From assembly GCF_026008495.1 (NCBI RefSeq), contig NZ_BQUN01000098.1, positions 124,001 to 188,000 of the forward strand: 64,000 nt of DNA, written 5' to 3'. Positions 47,391 to 55,272 of the stretch are shown here, one piece after another. Made by a program: the position numbers and the translations under genes. This stretch comes from Streptomyces sp. A012304 (GTDB taxonomy: Bacteria; Actinomycetota; Actinomycetes; Streptomycetales; Streptomycetaceae). The notes below the pieces were generated by a model, which was not told the origin of the DNA, did not search any database, and saw nothing but the letters and a program-made list of their open reading frames with translations. Each line of letters starts with the position of its first letter. The first letter of the stretch is position 1.

Positions 47391-48179
47391 ATGACAGACG
47401 TCGAGACTCCGGCGTACGTGCCCGGACACGGGCTGCTCAGCGGGCGCACCGCCGTCGTCACCGCGGCGGCCGGCACCGGCATCGGCGGGGCGACCGCCCG
47501 GCGCCTGCTGGAGGAGGGCGCGCGTGTCCTCCTCAGCGACGCCCACCCCCGCCGGCTCAAGGAGCACGGGAGCGCGCTGGCCGGGGAGTTCGGCGACGCG
47601 GTCACCACGGCCGTCTGCGACGTCACCGACGACACCCAGGTACGCGCCCTCTTCGACACGGCCCTGGACACGCACGGCCGGCTGGACGTCGTCGTCAACA
47701 ACGCGGGCCTCGGCGGCACCTCACCACTGGTCGACATGACCGACGAGCAGTGGTCACGCGTCCTCGACGTGACGCTGAACGGCACCTTCCGCTGCACCCG
47801 GGCCGCCCTGCGCGCCTTCCGCGGCCAGCGCGAGGGCGGAGTGATCGTCAACAACGCCTCCGTCGTCGGCTGGCGCGCCCAGGCCGGACAGGCCCACTAC
47901 GCCGCCGCCAAGGCCGGCGTGATGGCCCTGACCCGCTGCGCGGCGGTGGAGGCCGCCCGGTACGGCGTCCGGGTCAACGCCGTCGCACCGAGCCTCGCCC
48001 TGCACCCCCACCTGGCGAAGGTCACCACCCCCGAACTGCTGCGCGACCTCACCGAACGGGAGGCGTTCGGGCGCTCCGCGGAGCCGTGGGAGGTGGCCAA
48101 CGTGATCGTGTTCCTCGCCTCCGGCTACTCGTCGTACCTGACCGGCGAGGTCGTGTCGGTCAGCAGTCAGCGGGCCTGA
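47391..48179 (+). CDS. ipdF: SDR family dehydrogenase, IpdF-like
   Basis: A 262-aa short-chain dehydrogenase. The start VPGHGLLSGRTAVVTAAAGTGIGGATARR resembles mycobacterial IpdF (Rv3559c); the cofactor motif is the unusual TAAAGTGIGG. Further landmarks are NNAGLGG, the catalytic Ser in NNASVVG and Tyr/Lys in HYAAAKAG. IpdF oxidises the 5-hydroxyl of HIP-derived CoA thioesters. ATG 47391 directly follows a -10-like TAGCGT. It leads the SDR-regulator-thiolase operon. Function is assigned by similarity and gene order. Confidence 0.78.
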   Translation: MTDVETPAYVPGHGLLSGRTAVVTAAAGTGIGGATARRLLEEGARVLLSDAHPRRLKEHGSALAGEFGDAVTTAVCDVTDDTQVRALFDTALDTHGRLDVVVNNAGLGGTSPLVDMTDEQWSRVLDVTLNGTFRCTRAALRAFRGQREGGVIVNNASVVGWRAQAGQAHYAAAKAGVMALTRCAAVEAARYGVRVNAVAPSLALHPHLAKVTTPELLRDLTEREAFGRSAEPWEVANVIVFLASGYSSYLTGEVVSVSSQRA

Positions 48180-48195
48180 GCCCAGGAGCGAGAAT

Positions 48196-48813
48196 GTGCC
48201 CGTGCCGACCAAGAAGAAGCCCCAGGTGACCACCGCCCCGGCTCGCCGGGACGAGCTGCTGAACACCGCCGCCGAGGTCTTCGCCGAACAGGGCTACAAC
48301 GCCACCACCGTCCGTAAGATCGCCGACCACGCCGGCATGCTCGCCGGCAGCCTCTACTACCACTTCGACTCCAAGGAGTCGATGCTGGAGGAGATCCTGC
48401 GCACCTTCCTCGACGAGCTCTGGGACGGCTACGACACCGTCCTGAACGCCGCTCTCGGCCCGCGCGAGACGCTCCAGGCCCTGGTCACCGAGTCGTTCAG
48501 GGAGATCGACCGGCACCGCGCCGCCGTCGCGATCTACCAGAAGGAGAGCAAGCAGCTCGTCGCGCAGGAACGGTTCGCGTTCCTCGCCGAGTCGCAGCGC
48601 AGGTTCGAGCAGGCGTGGCTGTCCACGCTGGAACGCGGGGTCGCCGACCGGGTCTTCCGGGCCGACCTCGACGTCCGCCTCACCTACCGGTTCGTCCGCG
48701 ACACCGTCTGGGTCGCCGCGTCCTGGTACCGGCCCGGCGGACAGCACAGCCCGGAGGAGATCGCCCGGCAGTACCTGTCGATGGTGCTGGACGGGATCGC
48801 CGTACGCACCTAA
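48196..48813 (+). CDS. kstR2: TetR family regulator, KstR2-like
   Basis: A 205-aa TetR repressor with the helix-turn-helix TTVRKIADHAGMLAGSLYYHF after a basic arm (PTKKKPQVTTAPARRDELL). Its place between an IpdF-like SDR and a FadA6-like thiolase is that of kstR2 in mycobacteria, whose product binds HIP-CoA. The two palindromes upstream of the divergent gene pairs are the likely operators. GTG 48196 is chosen because AGGAG lies 7 bases upstream. The ligand is inferred from context. Confidence 0.78.
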   Translation: MPVPTKKKPQVTTAPARRDELLNTAAEVFAEQGYNATTVRKIADHAGMLAGSLYYHFDSKESMLEEILRTFLDELWDGYDTVLNAALGPRETLQALVTESFREIDRHRAAVAIYQKESKQLVAQERFAFLAESQRRFEQAWLSTLERGVADRVFRADLDVRLTYRFVRDTVWVAASWYRPGGQHSPEEIARQYLSMVLDGIAVRT

Positions 48814-48830
48814 CTCACTGGGGAGTCGCC

Positions 48831-49988
48831 ATGGCCGAGGCCTACATCGTCGAAGCGGTCCGCACGCCCGTGGGGCGGCGCGGGGGAGGGCTCGCCGGGG
48901 TGCATCCGGCCGACCTCGGCGCGCATGTGCTCAAGGAACTCCTCGCGCGCTGCGGCGTGGACCCGGCCGCCGTCGAGGACGTCGTCTTCGGCTGCCTGGA
49001 CGCGGTGGGCCCGCAGGCCGGGGACATCGCGCGGACCTGCTGGCTGGCGGCCGGGCTGCCCGAGGAGGTGCCGGGCGTGACCGTGGACCGCCAGTGCGGG
49101 TCCTCGCAGCAGGCGGTGCACTTCGCCGCGCAGGCCGTGCTCTCCGGCACCCAGGACCTCGTCGTGGCGGGCGGCGTGCAGAACATGTCGCAGATCCCGA
49201 TCGCCTTCGCCACCCGGCAGGCCGCCGAGCCGCTCGGCCTCACCCAGGGCCCCTTCGCGGGCAGCGCGGGCTGGCGGGCCCGCTACGGGGACCGGCCCGT
49301 CAACCAGTTCGCCGGCGCCGAGATGATCGCCGCCAAGTGGGGCATCGGCCGCCAGGAACAGGAGGAGTTCGCGCTGCGCTCGCACCGGCTCGCGCTCCGC
49401 GCCATCGACGAGGGCCGCTTCGAGCGGGAGACCGTGGCCCTCGGGCGCGTCGCCGTCGACGAGGGCCCCCGCCGCGACACCTCGCTGGAGAAGATGGCCG
49501 CGCTCAAGCCCGTCATCGACGGCGGCACGATCACCGCCGCCTGCTCCTCGCAGGTCTCCGACGGCGCCGCCGCCCTGCTGCTGGCCTCCGAGGACGCCGT
49601 CCGCGACCACGGCCTGCGCCCACGCGCCCGCGTCCACCACCTCTCCGTGCGCGGCGAGGACCCCCTGCGCATGCTGACCGCCCCGATCCCCGCCACCGCC
49701 CACGCCCTGAAGAAGACGGGGCTGACGATCGACGACATCGACCTCGTCGAGATCAACGAGGCGTTCGCGCCCGTCGTCCTGGCCTGGCTGAAGGAGACCG
49801 GCGCCGACCCCGCCAGGGTCAACGTCAACGGCGGCGCCATCGCCCTCGGACACCCGCTGGGCGCCACCGGCGCCAAACTGATGACGACCCTGCTGCACGA
49901 ACTGGAACGCACCGGCGGCCGTTTCGGCCTCCAGACGATGTGCGAGGGCGGCGGACAGGCCAATGTGACGATCATCGAACGGCTCTGA
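48831..49988 (+). CDS. fadA6: Acetyl-CoA acetyltransferase, FadA6-like thiolase
   Basis: A 385-aa degradative thiolase. The acylated nucleophile is Cys89 in VDRQCGSSQQAVHFAA; the second Cys/His sites are the INEAFAPV and GGAIALGHPLGATGAK loops, followed by MCEGGGQANV. FadA6 of mycobacteria carries out the thiolytic step on the opened C-ring product. It starts 18 bases after the kstR2-like stop, with GGGGAG 8 bases upstream. Its 3' end overlaps the convergent IpdC-like gene by 17 bases. Confidence 0.85.
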   Translation: MAEAYIVEAVRTPVGRRGGGLAGVHPADLGAHVLKELLARCGVDPAAVEDVVFGCLDAVGPQAGDIARTCWLAAGLPEEVPGVTVDRQCGSSQQAVHFAAQAVLSGTQDLVVAGGVQNMSQIPIAFATRQAAEPLGLTQGPFAGSAGWRARYGDRPVNQFAGAEMIAAKWGIGRQEQEEFALRSHRLALRAIDEGRFERETVALGRVAVDEGPRRDTSLEKMAALKPVIDGGTITAACSSQVSDGAAALLLASEDAVRDHGLRPRARVHHLSVRGEDPLRMLTAPIPATAHALKKTGLTIDDIDLVEINEAFAPVVLAWLKETGADPARVNVNGGAIALGHPLGATGAKLMTTLLHELERTGGRFGLQTMCEGGGQANVTIIERL

Positions 49989-51021
49989 GCCGCTCCCGGG
50001 TCTCCTCGGCCTCCTTCATGATCCGCTCCACCAGCTCCGCGCACGACGGCAGGTCGTCGATCACCCCGGCGACCTGCCCGGCCGCCATCACCCCGACGTC
50101 CGTACGGCCGTCCACCATCGCCGACTTCAACAGCATCGGCGTGTTCGCGGCGAGGAGCGTCTGGCTCCAGGTGAGGTCCTTGCCGTGCTTCAGGGCGAGA
50201 CCGTCGAGGACCATCCGCCGCCAGGTCAGCCCCGACAGTCTCCGGAACCTCGCCGCCCGGCGGACCGCCCCGAGCAGGGCCCGGGTGCGGCCGGCGCGCT
50301 CCAGGGCGTCGACCAGGTCCGTGCGCAGCATGCGGTGCGGCAGCCCGTCCACCGCCCGGGTGACCGTGACGTCCCGGACCGTCGCCGCCAGGTACCTGGC
50401 CTTCACCGCGTCCGGCACCGTCGAGTCCGACGTCAGCAGGAACCGCGTGCCCATCGCGACGCCCGCCGCCCCGTACGCCAGCGCCGCCACCAGCCCCCGC
50501 CCGTCATGGAAGCCGCCCGCCGCCACCACGGGGATGTCCACCGCGTCCACCACCTGCGGCAGCAGCACCGTCGTCGCCACCTCACCGGTGTGCCCGCCGC
50601 CCTCCCCGCCCTGCACGAGCACCGCGTCCGCGCCCCACGCGGCGACCTTCTCGGCGTGCCGCCGGGCCCCCACGGACGGGATGACGACCACCCCCGCCTC
50701 CTTCAGCTCGGCGATCAGCTCCCGCGACGGGGCCAGCGCGAACGACGCCACCTGTACCCCCTCCTCGACGATGACCCGGACCCGGTCACCGGCGTCGCCC
50801 GCGTCCGCGCGGAGATTGACCCCGAACGGCGCGTCGGTGCGGGACCGCACCTCCCGTACCGCCTCACGCAGCCGGTCCACGGTCATCGTCGCCGAGGCCA
50901 GGACGCCCAGCGCGCCCGCGTTTGCCGCCGCCGACACCAGGCGCGGGCCCGCCACCCAGCCCATCCCGGTCTGCACGATCGGGTGGCGGACCCCGACCAG
51001 CCGGGTGAGCGCGGTCTCCAT
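49972..51021 (-). CDS. ipdC: Nitronate monooxygenase-family flavoprotein, IpdC-like
   Basis: A 349-aa FMN TIM-barrel of the nitronate monooxygenase/enoyl-reductase family: HPIVQTGMGWVAGPRLV at the start, VQGGEGGGHTG, and the FMN-phosphate loop VVAAGGFHDGRGL and GAAGVAMGTRF. In the KstR2 regulon this family member (IpdC, Rv3553) acts as a CoA-thioester oxidoreductase during HIP degradation rather than on nitroalkanes. The start overlaps the ipdB-like stop; GTG 51024 is an alternative to ATG 51021. Confidence 0.82.
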   Translation of the reverse strand: METALTRLVGVRHPIVQTGMGWVAGPRLVSAAANAGALGVLASATMTVDRLREAVREVRSRTDAPFGVNLRADAGDAGDRVRVIVEEGVQVASFALAPSRELIAELKEAGVVVIPSVGARRHAEKVAAWGADAVLVQGGEGGGHTGEVATTVLLPQVVDAVDIPVVAAGGFHDGRGLVAALAYGAAGVAMGTRFLLTSDSTVPDAVKARYLAATVRDVTVTRAVDGLPHRMLRTDLVDALERAGRTRALLGAVRRAARFRRLSGLTWRRMVLDGLALKHGKDLTWSQTLLAANTPMLLKSAMVDGRTDVGVMAAGQVAGVIDDLPSCAELVERIMKEAEETRERLRAVR

Positions 51022-51740
51022 CACCGCGCCACCTCACGCGCGCGGGCGTCGCCGGGGTCGAGCACCTCGCGGATCAACCTCAGCTCCTCCACGGTCGGCT
51101 CCCGGGTGGCCGGCACCTCGTCCGGGACGACCGGCTCGAAGCCGGTGGCCTCCCGCACCTCCTCCACCGTGACCCCCGGATGCAGACCGGCCAGCCGCAT
51201 CGAGTGGTCGGGGGTGGCGAAGTCCAGCACACCGAGGTCGGTGACGACCCGCGCGAGACGGTGGAAGGGGGCGTCGCCGGCCCGGTCGTACCCCACCCCG
51301 CACACCATGTCGACCCGCTCCACGAAGACCCGCCGGGAGTGCTTGGGCACCCAGTAACTCGTCGTGTTGTTCAAGGTGTTGACCGGCGCGCCGCGCACCC
51401 CGAGCAGTTGCCGCGCGGGCCGGGCCCAGTCGCCGACACAGGAGATGTTCTGGTTGCCGTACCGGTCGAGCTGGCCGGCGCCCATCATCACGTGCCGCCG
51501 CCCGCCGGTCACCAGCGTCAGATGCTGCCGGTAGGGCAGCCAGCCCTCGACGGTGCCGTCCGGGCCGACGATCAGCGCCTCGCCGTCGGTCAGCAGCAGC
51601 TCCGGCGCGAAGGTGAGCCGCGCGAGCCGCGCCCCGAGCGACGGGATCAGACCCATCGGGCTCGCCAGGATCTCGCCCGCCCCGCGCCAGACCTCGGCGC
51701 AGGCGATCACGCAGTACTCGGCACGGGTGACCCCCTTCAC
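51021..51740 (-). CDS. ipdB: CoA-transferase-family beta subunit, IpdB-like
   Basis: A 239-aa class I CoA-transferase-fold beta subunit (VTRAEYCVIACAEVWRGAGE onward, MMGAGQLDRYGNQN, LDFATPDHSMRLAGLHPGV). In IpdAB the pair lost transferase activity and instead hydrolyses the last ring, opening COCHEA-CoA. GTG 51740 overlaps the alpha-subunit stop by four bases. The heterodimer partner is encoded immediately upstream. Confidence 0.85.
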   Translation of the reverse strand: MKGVTRAEYCVIACAEVWRGAGEILASPMGLIPSLGARLARLTFAPELLLTDGEALIVGPDGTVEGWLPYRQHLTLVTGGRRHVMMGAGQLDRYGNQNISCVGDWARPARQLLGVRGAPVNTLNNTTSYWVPKHSRRVFVERVDMVCGVGYDRAGDAPFHRLARVVTDLGVLDFATPDHSMRLAGLHPGVTVEEVREATGFEPVVPDEVPATREPTVEELRLIREVLDPGDARAREVAR

Positions 51741-52573
51741 GCCCCCTCCCCGACCGCCGAGCGGTACGCCTGCTCGTCCCCGCCGAGGAACCGCGCCGCG
51801 AACTCGGGCCACGGTGTGGCCGCGTACGTCCGCTGGAAGGCCTCGTCGCGGCCGTAGTCCGGTGCGCAGGACGTGAAGTGCGCGCCGTTCGGCGCCTCGA
51901 CCACCCCGGTCACCGTGTGCCGCTTGACCAGCAGCGTCTGCACGGCGGCCGCCTTCGTCAGCTCGGCCGTGTCCACGATCCGCTCGCACGACAGGTACGC
52001 CGCGTCCGCCGCCTCGCAGAACAGGTCGTCGAAGTAGGGGTCGGGGCCGAGGTACTGCCCGTTGCCCCGCCGGTCCGCGCGGTTCACGTGCACCAGTGCC
52101 GCGTCCAGCCGCAGCGCGGGCATCGCGACGAACGTCTCCCCGTCCTCGTACGGCGAGGTCACCGTGCGCAGGCCGGGGTTGACCCGCATCACGTCCGAGC
52201 CGAGCCCGGCGCGCACCGGCAGGAACGGCAGCCGGTTGGCGGCGGCGCGCAGCCCCCACAGGAACATCGCCTCGTCGATCTCCGTCAGCTCCAGGGCGCC
52301 CCGTTCGCGGGCCGCCCGGTAGTGGGGTTCGAGCGGGATCGAGTCGAGCGTGACGAACGCCGTGACCAGCCTGCGGATCCGGCCGGCCGCCGCGAGCATG
52401 CCCACGTCCGGACCGCCGTACGAGACGACCGTCAGGTCGGTGACGTCCGAGCGCAGCAGCGCGCGGACCAGCGCCATCGGCTTGCGTCGCGAGCCCCAGC
52501 CGCCGATGCCGAGGGTCATCCCGCTCTCCAGCCGGGAGACGGCCTCGTCGGCGGTCATCGTCTTGTCCCTCAC
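51737..52573 (-). CDS. ipdA: CoA-transferase-family alpha subunit, IpdA-like
   Basis: A 278-aa alpha subunit. It keeps the glycine-rich CoA site LGIGGWGSRRKPM and SYGGPDVG; acidic residues Glu98 and Glu101 (LELTEIDEAMF) lie where the catalytic glutamate of this group is expected. Together with the next gene it should hydrolyse the ring-C CoA intermediate of HIP. GTG 52573 is used because GGAGGA lies 8 bases upstream; ATG 52558 is an alternative. It overlaps the enoyl-CoA hydratase-like stop by GTGA. Confidence 0.84.
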   Translation of the reverse strand: MRDKTMTADEAVSRLESGMTLGIGGWGSRRKPMALVRALLRSDVTDLTVVSYGGPDVGMLAAAGRIRRLVTAFVTLDSIPLEPHYRAARERGALELTEIDEAMFLWGLRAAANRLPFLPVRAGLGSDVMRVNPGLRTVTSPYEDGETFVAMPALRLDAALVHVNRADRRGNGQYLGPDPYFDDLFCEAADAAYLSCERIVDTAELTKAAAVQTLLVKRHTVTGVVEAPNGAHFTSCAPDYGRDEAFQRTYAATPWPEFAARFLGGDEQAYRSAVGEGA

Positions 52574-53517
52574 CGGGGTTCCTCCGTCCCGAAACTCGCG
52601 TCCTTCCCGGGGACCGGGGCCCGCCCTGAGGCCGGGTCCGTTGTTCCGGAGGCCGGGCCCGTCCCTGAGGCCGGGCCCGTCCCTGAAGGCGGGGGCGTCC
52701 CGGAGGCCGGGCCCGCCTCGGGCACCGCGTCCGTCCCCGACGCCCCTTGCCCCCCGGAGCCCTCTTCCGCCCGGGAGGCCCCATCGGTGCCGAACGCCGC
52801 GCGGACCCGGTCGGCCACGCCGCGCACGCTCGCCTCGAAGGTGAAGCCCTGCTCGAAGCGGTAGCTGCGGCGCACGTCGACCGGGTCGATGCCGTTCAGC
52901 GCGGCCTTCGCCAGACGGAGCAGCTCCCCGTCCTTCGCGGCGATCTCCCGCGCCAACTCCAGCGCGGCCCCGCGCAGTCGGTCGCGCGGCACCACCCGCC
53001 ACACCGAGCCGTGCGCGTGCAGCTCGGCCGCCGTGACCGTGCGCGAGGTGTAGTACAGGGCGCGCATCAGATGCTGGGGGACCAGCCGGGCCAGATGCGT
53101 GGCCGCGCCCAGCGCCCCCCGGTCCAGCTCGGGCAGGCCGAACACCGCCTCCTCGCTCGCCACGATCGCGTCCGCGTTGCCCGCCAGGCCGACACCCCCG
53201 CCCAGGCAGAAGCCCTGCACCGCCGCGACCACCGGCACCTCGCACTCGTACACCGCCGCGAACGCCTGCGCGCAGCCTCGGTTGGCGCCGACCAGCGCGC
53301 CGTCGCCCCGCGCCTGGATCTCCTTGATGTCCACCCCGGCGTTGAACCCCCTCCCCTCGGCGGCCAGCACCACACACCGCACCCCCGGATCCCGGCCGGC
53401 CGCGCGCACGGCGTCCGCCAGCGCGAACCACGCCCGCACCGGCAGGGCGTTCACCGGTGGGACGTCGACGGTGACGACGGAAATCCCCTTTTCCGGGGAC
53501 GAGGTGGAGACACCCAT
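52570..53517 (-). CDS. echA20: Enoyl-CoA hydratase/isomerase family, EchA20-like, with repeat tail
   Basis: A 315-aa protein. The first 245 or so residues are a crotonase fold: DVPPVNALPVRAW, the oxyanion stretch GFNAGVDIKEIQ and VQGFCLGGGVGLAGNAD, and FGLPELDRG. EchA20 of the KstR2 regulon hydrolyses ring D of the HIP-CoA intermediate. About 70 C-terminal residues are a disordered proline/Ala/Ser/Gly tail with PASGTG repeats, not expected in this family. ATG 53517 faces a KstR2-like box; the start of the ipdC-B-A run is here. Confidence 0.82.
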   Translation of the reverse strand: MGVSTSSPEKGISVVTVDVPPVNALPVRAWFALADAVRAAGRDPGVRCVVLAAEGRGFNAGVDIKEIQARGDGALVGANRGCAQAFAAVYECEVPVVAAVQGFCLGGGVGLAGNADAIVASEEAVFGLPELDRGALGAATHLARLVPQHLMRALYYTSRTVTAAELHAHGSVWRVVPRDRLRGAALELAREIAAKDGELLRLAKAALNGIDPVDVRRSYRFEQGFTFEASVRGVADRVRAAFGTDGASRAEEGSGGQGASGTDAVPEAGPASGTPPPSGTGPASGTGPASGTTDPASGRAPVPGKDASFGTEEPR

Positions 53518-53538
53518 GGAAGCATCAGCTACCTTTCC

Positions 53539-53552
53539 ACCAAACGTTTGTT
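53539..53552. promoter_or_regulatory. KstR2-box-like palindrome (site 2)
   Basis: ACCAAACGTTTGTT has the perfect core CAAACGTTTG and matches 8 of 10 fixed KstR2-box positions, the two changes being symmetric. It lies in the 53-base divergent region between the echA20-like and SDR genes and shares the following AGCGT stretch with site 1. Confidence 0.58.
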
Positions 53553-53570
53553 AGGCGGAAGGTAGCGTGA

Positions 53571-54314
53571 ATGGAGCTGGACGGGAAGGTCGCCGTCGTC
53601 ACGGGCGGCACCCGGGGGGTCGGCGCCGGCATCGCACGCGCTCTCGCCGGCGCCGGCGCCCACGTGCTGGTCTGCGCCCGCCGCCCACCCCGAGCCCCCC
53701 TGCCGGGAACCGAGTTCGCGCCGCTCGACGTACGCGACGCCGACGCCGTACGGCGCTTCTTCACCGGGCTGGACCGCCTGGACGTCCTCGTCAACAACGC
53801 GGGCGGCGCCCCCTACCGGACACTCGCCGACGCGGACGCCGAACGGCACCTGCGGGTCCTGGAACTCAACCTCCTCGCCCCGCTCACCGTGTCCCTCGCC
53901 GCCCACCGTCAGCTGCGGCGCGCCCACGGCTCGATCGTGATGATCGGCAGTGTCAGCGGCAGCCGCCCCTCGCCCGGCGCCGCCGCGTACGGGGCGGCCA
54001 AGGCGGGCCTGGAGAACCTCGCCCGCTCCATGGCCGTGGAATGGGCACCGGACATCCGCGTCAACACCCTGGTCGTCGGCATGGTCCGCACCGAACGGTC
54101 CCACCTCCACTACGGCGACGACACCGGCATCGCCGCCGTCTCCCGCACCGTCCCCCTCGGCCGCCTCGCCGAGCCCTCCGACGTCGGCGCCGCCACCGTC
54201 TTCCTCGCCTCCGAGGCCGCCGCCTACATCAGCGGCGCGAGCCTGCTGGTGCACGGCGGCGGGGAGCGGCCGGCGTTCCTCGACGCGGCGACCGTCAACC
54301 AGGAAGGGCAGTGA
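53571..54314 (+). CDS. SDR family oxidoreductase
   Basis: A 247-aa short-chain dehydrogenase: VAVVTGGTRGVGAGIARAL cofactor motif, VLVNNAGG, the catalytic Ser in MIGSVSGSRPS and Tyr/Lys in AYGAAKAG. It is divergent from the echA20-like gene, the arrangement of Rv3549c and echA20 in mycobacteria. ATG 53571 is 2 bases after a TAGCGT hexamer and has GGAAGG 6 bases upstream. A second SDR follows after one base. Substrate unknown, presumably a HIP-pathway hydroxyl or keto group. Confidence 0.85.
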   Translation: MELDGKVAVVTGGTRGVGAGIARALAGAGAHVLVCARRPPRAPLPGTEFAPLDVRDADAVRRFFTGLDRLDVLVNNAGGAPYRTLADADAERHLRVLELNLLAPLTVSLAAHRQLRRAHGSIVMIGSVSGSRPSPGAAAYGAAKAGLENLARSMAVEWAPDIRVNTLVVGMVRTERSHLHYGDDTGIAAVSRTVPLGRLAEPSDVGAATVFLASEAAAYISGASLLVHGGGERPAFLDAATVNQEGQ

Positions 54315-54315
54315 G

Positions 54316-55227
54316 ATGCCAGGTATCTGCACCGGACGGGTCGTCGTCGTCACCGGCGCGGGCCGGGGCCTCGGCCGCGCCCACGCCCTCGCCTTCGCCG
54401 CCGAGGGCGCCCGGGTCGTCGTCAACGACCTCGGCGTCGGCCTCGACGGCCGCCCGGACCCCGACAGCCCGGCCGCCCGGGTCGCCGCCGAGATCCGCGC
54501 GGCGGGCGGCGAGGCCGTCCCCCACGCCGGCGACATCGCCACCCGTGAGGGCGCCGCCTCCCTCGTGGCCACCGCCCTGGACACCTACGGCCGGCTCGAC
54601 ACCCTCGTCAACAACGCCGGCTTCCTGCGCGACCGGATGCTGGTCAACCTCGACGAGGACGACTGGGACGCCGTCGTACGCGTCCACCTCAAGGGACACT
54701 TCCTGCCGCTGCGGCACGCCGCCGCCCACTGGCGCGCCGAGGCCAAGGCCGGCCGCACCCCGGTGGCCCGGATCGTCAACACCAGCAGCGGCGCCGGCCT
54801 GCTGGGCTCCGTCGGACAGGGCAACTACAGCGCCGCGAAGGCCGGAGTCGTCGCCCTCACCCTCGTCGCCGCCGCCGAGCTGGCCCGCTACGGCGTCCAG
54901 GTCAACGCGATCGCGCCCGCCGCCCGCACCCGGATGACCGAGCACACCTTCGCCGACGCCATGGCCGCCCCCACCGCCGGCTTCGACGCGATGGCCCCGC
55001 AGAACGTCTCCCCACTCGTCGTCTGGCTCGGCTCCGCCGCGAGCGCCGGCGTCACCGGCCGCGTCTTCGAGACGGAGGGCGGCCGGATCACCGTCATGGA
55101 GGGCTGGCGGGCCGGGCCGACCGCCGACAAGGGCGCCCGCCGCAGCGCGACGGAGGCGGGGGAGACGGCCCGCGAGTTGCTGGCGGCGGCCGAGGCACCG
55201 GGGGCGGTGTACGGGACCCGGGCGTGA
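54316..55227 (+). CDS. SDR family oxidoreductase (303 aa)
   Basis: A short-chain dehydrogenase with VVVVTGAGRGLGRAHALAFA, the VVNDLGVGLDG stretch typical of the multifunctional-enzyme-2-like SDRs, LVNNAGFLRDRM, the Ser of NTSSGAGL and Tyr/Lys in NYSAAKAG. This subfamily oxidises 3-hydroxyacyl-CoA thioesters, and a comparable protein (Rv3548c) belongs to the mycobacterial KstR2 regulon. AGGAAGG lies about 10 bases before ATG 54316. It is the last gene of the steroid-type cluster. Confidence 0.85.
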   Translation: MPGICTGRVVVVTGAGRGLGRAHALAFAAEGARVVVNDLGVGLDGRPDPDSPAARVAAEIRAAGGEAVPHAGDIATREGAASLVATALDTYGRLDTLVNNAGFLRDRMLVNLDEDDWDAVVRVHLKGHFLPLRHAAAHWRAEAKAGRTPVARIVNTSSGAGLLGSVGQGNYSAAKAGVVALTLVAAAELARYGVQVNAIAPAARTRMTEHTFADAMAAPTAGFDAMAPQNVSPLVVWLGSAASAGVTGRVFETEGGRITVMEGWRAGPTADKGARRSATEAGETARELLAAAEAPGAVYGTRA

Positions 55228-55272
55228 CACCGGGCCACCCGGCCAGACGGCTGGACCGCCCGGCCACAGCTC

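Noticed and set aside
49972..51021. Nitronate detoxification enzyme as the main role
   Set aside because: The family name fits, but the position between FadA6-like and IpdB-like genes favours an IpdC role in CoA-thioester oxidation.
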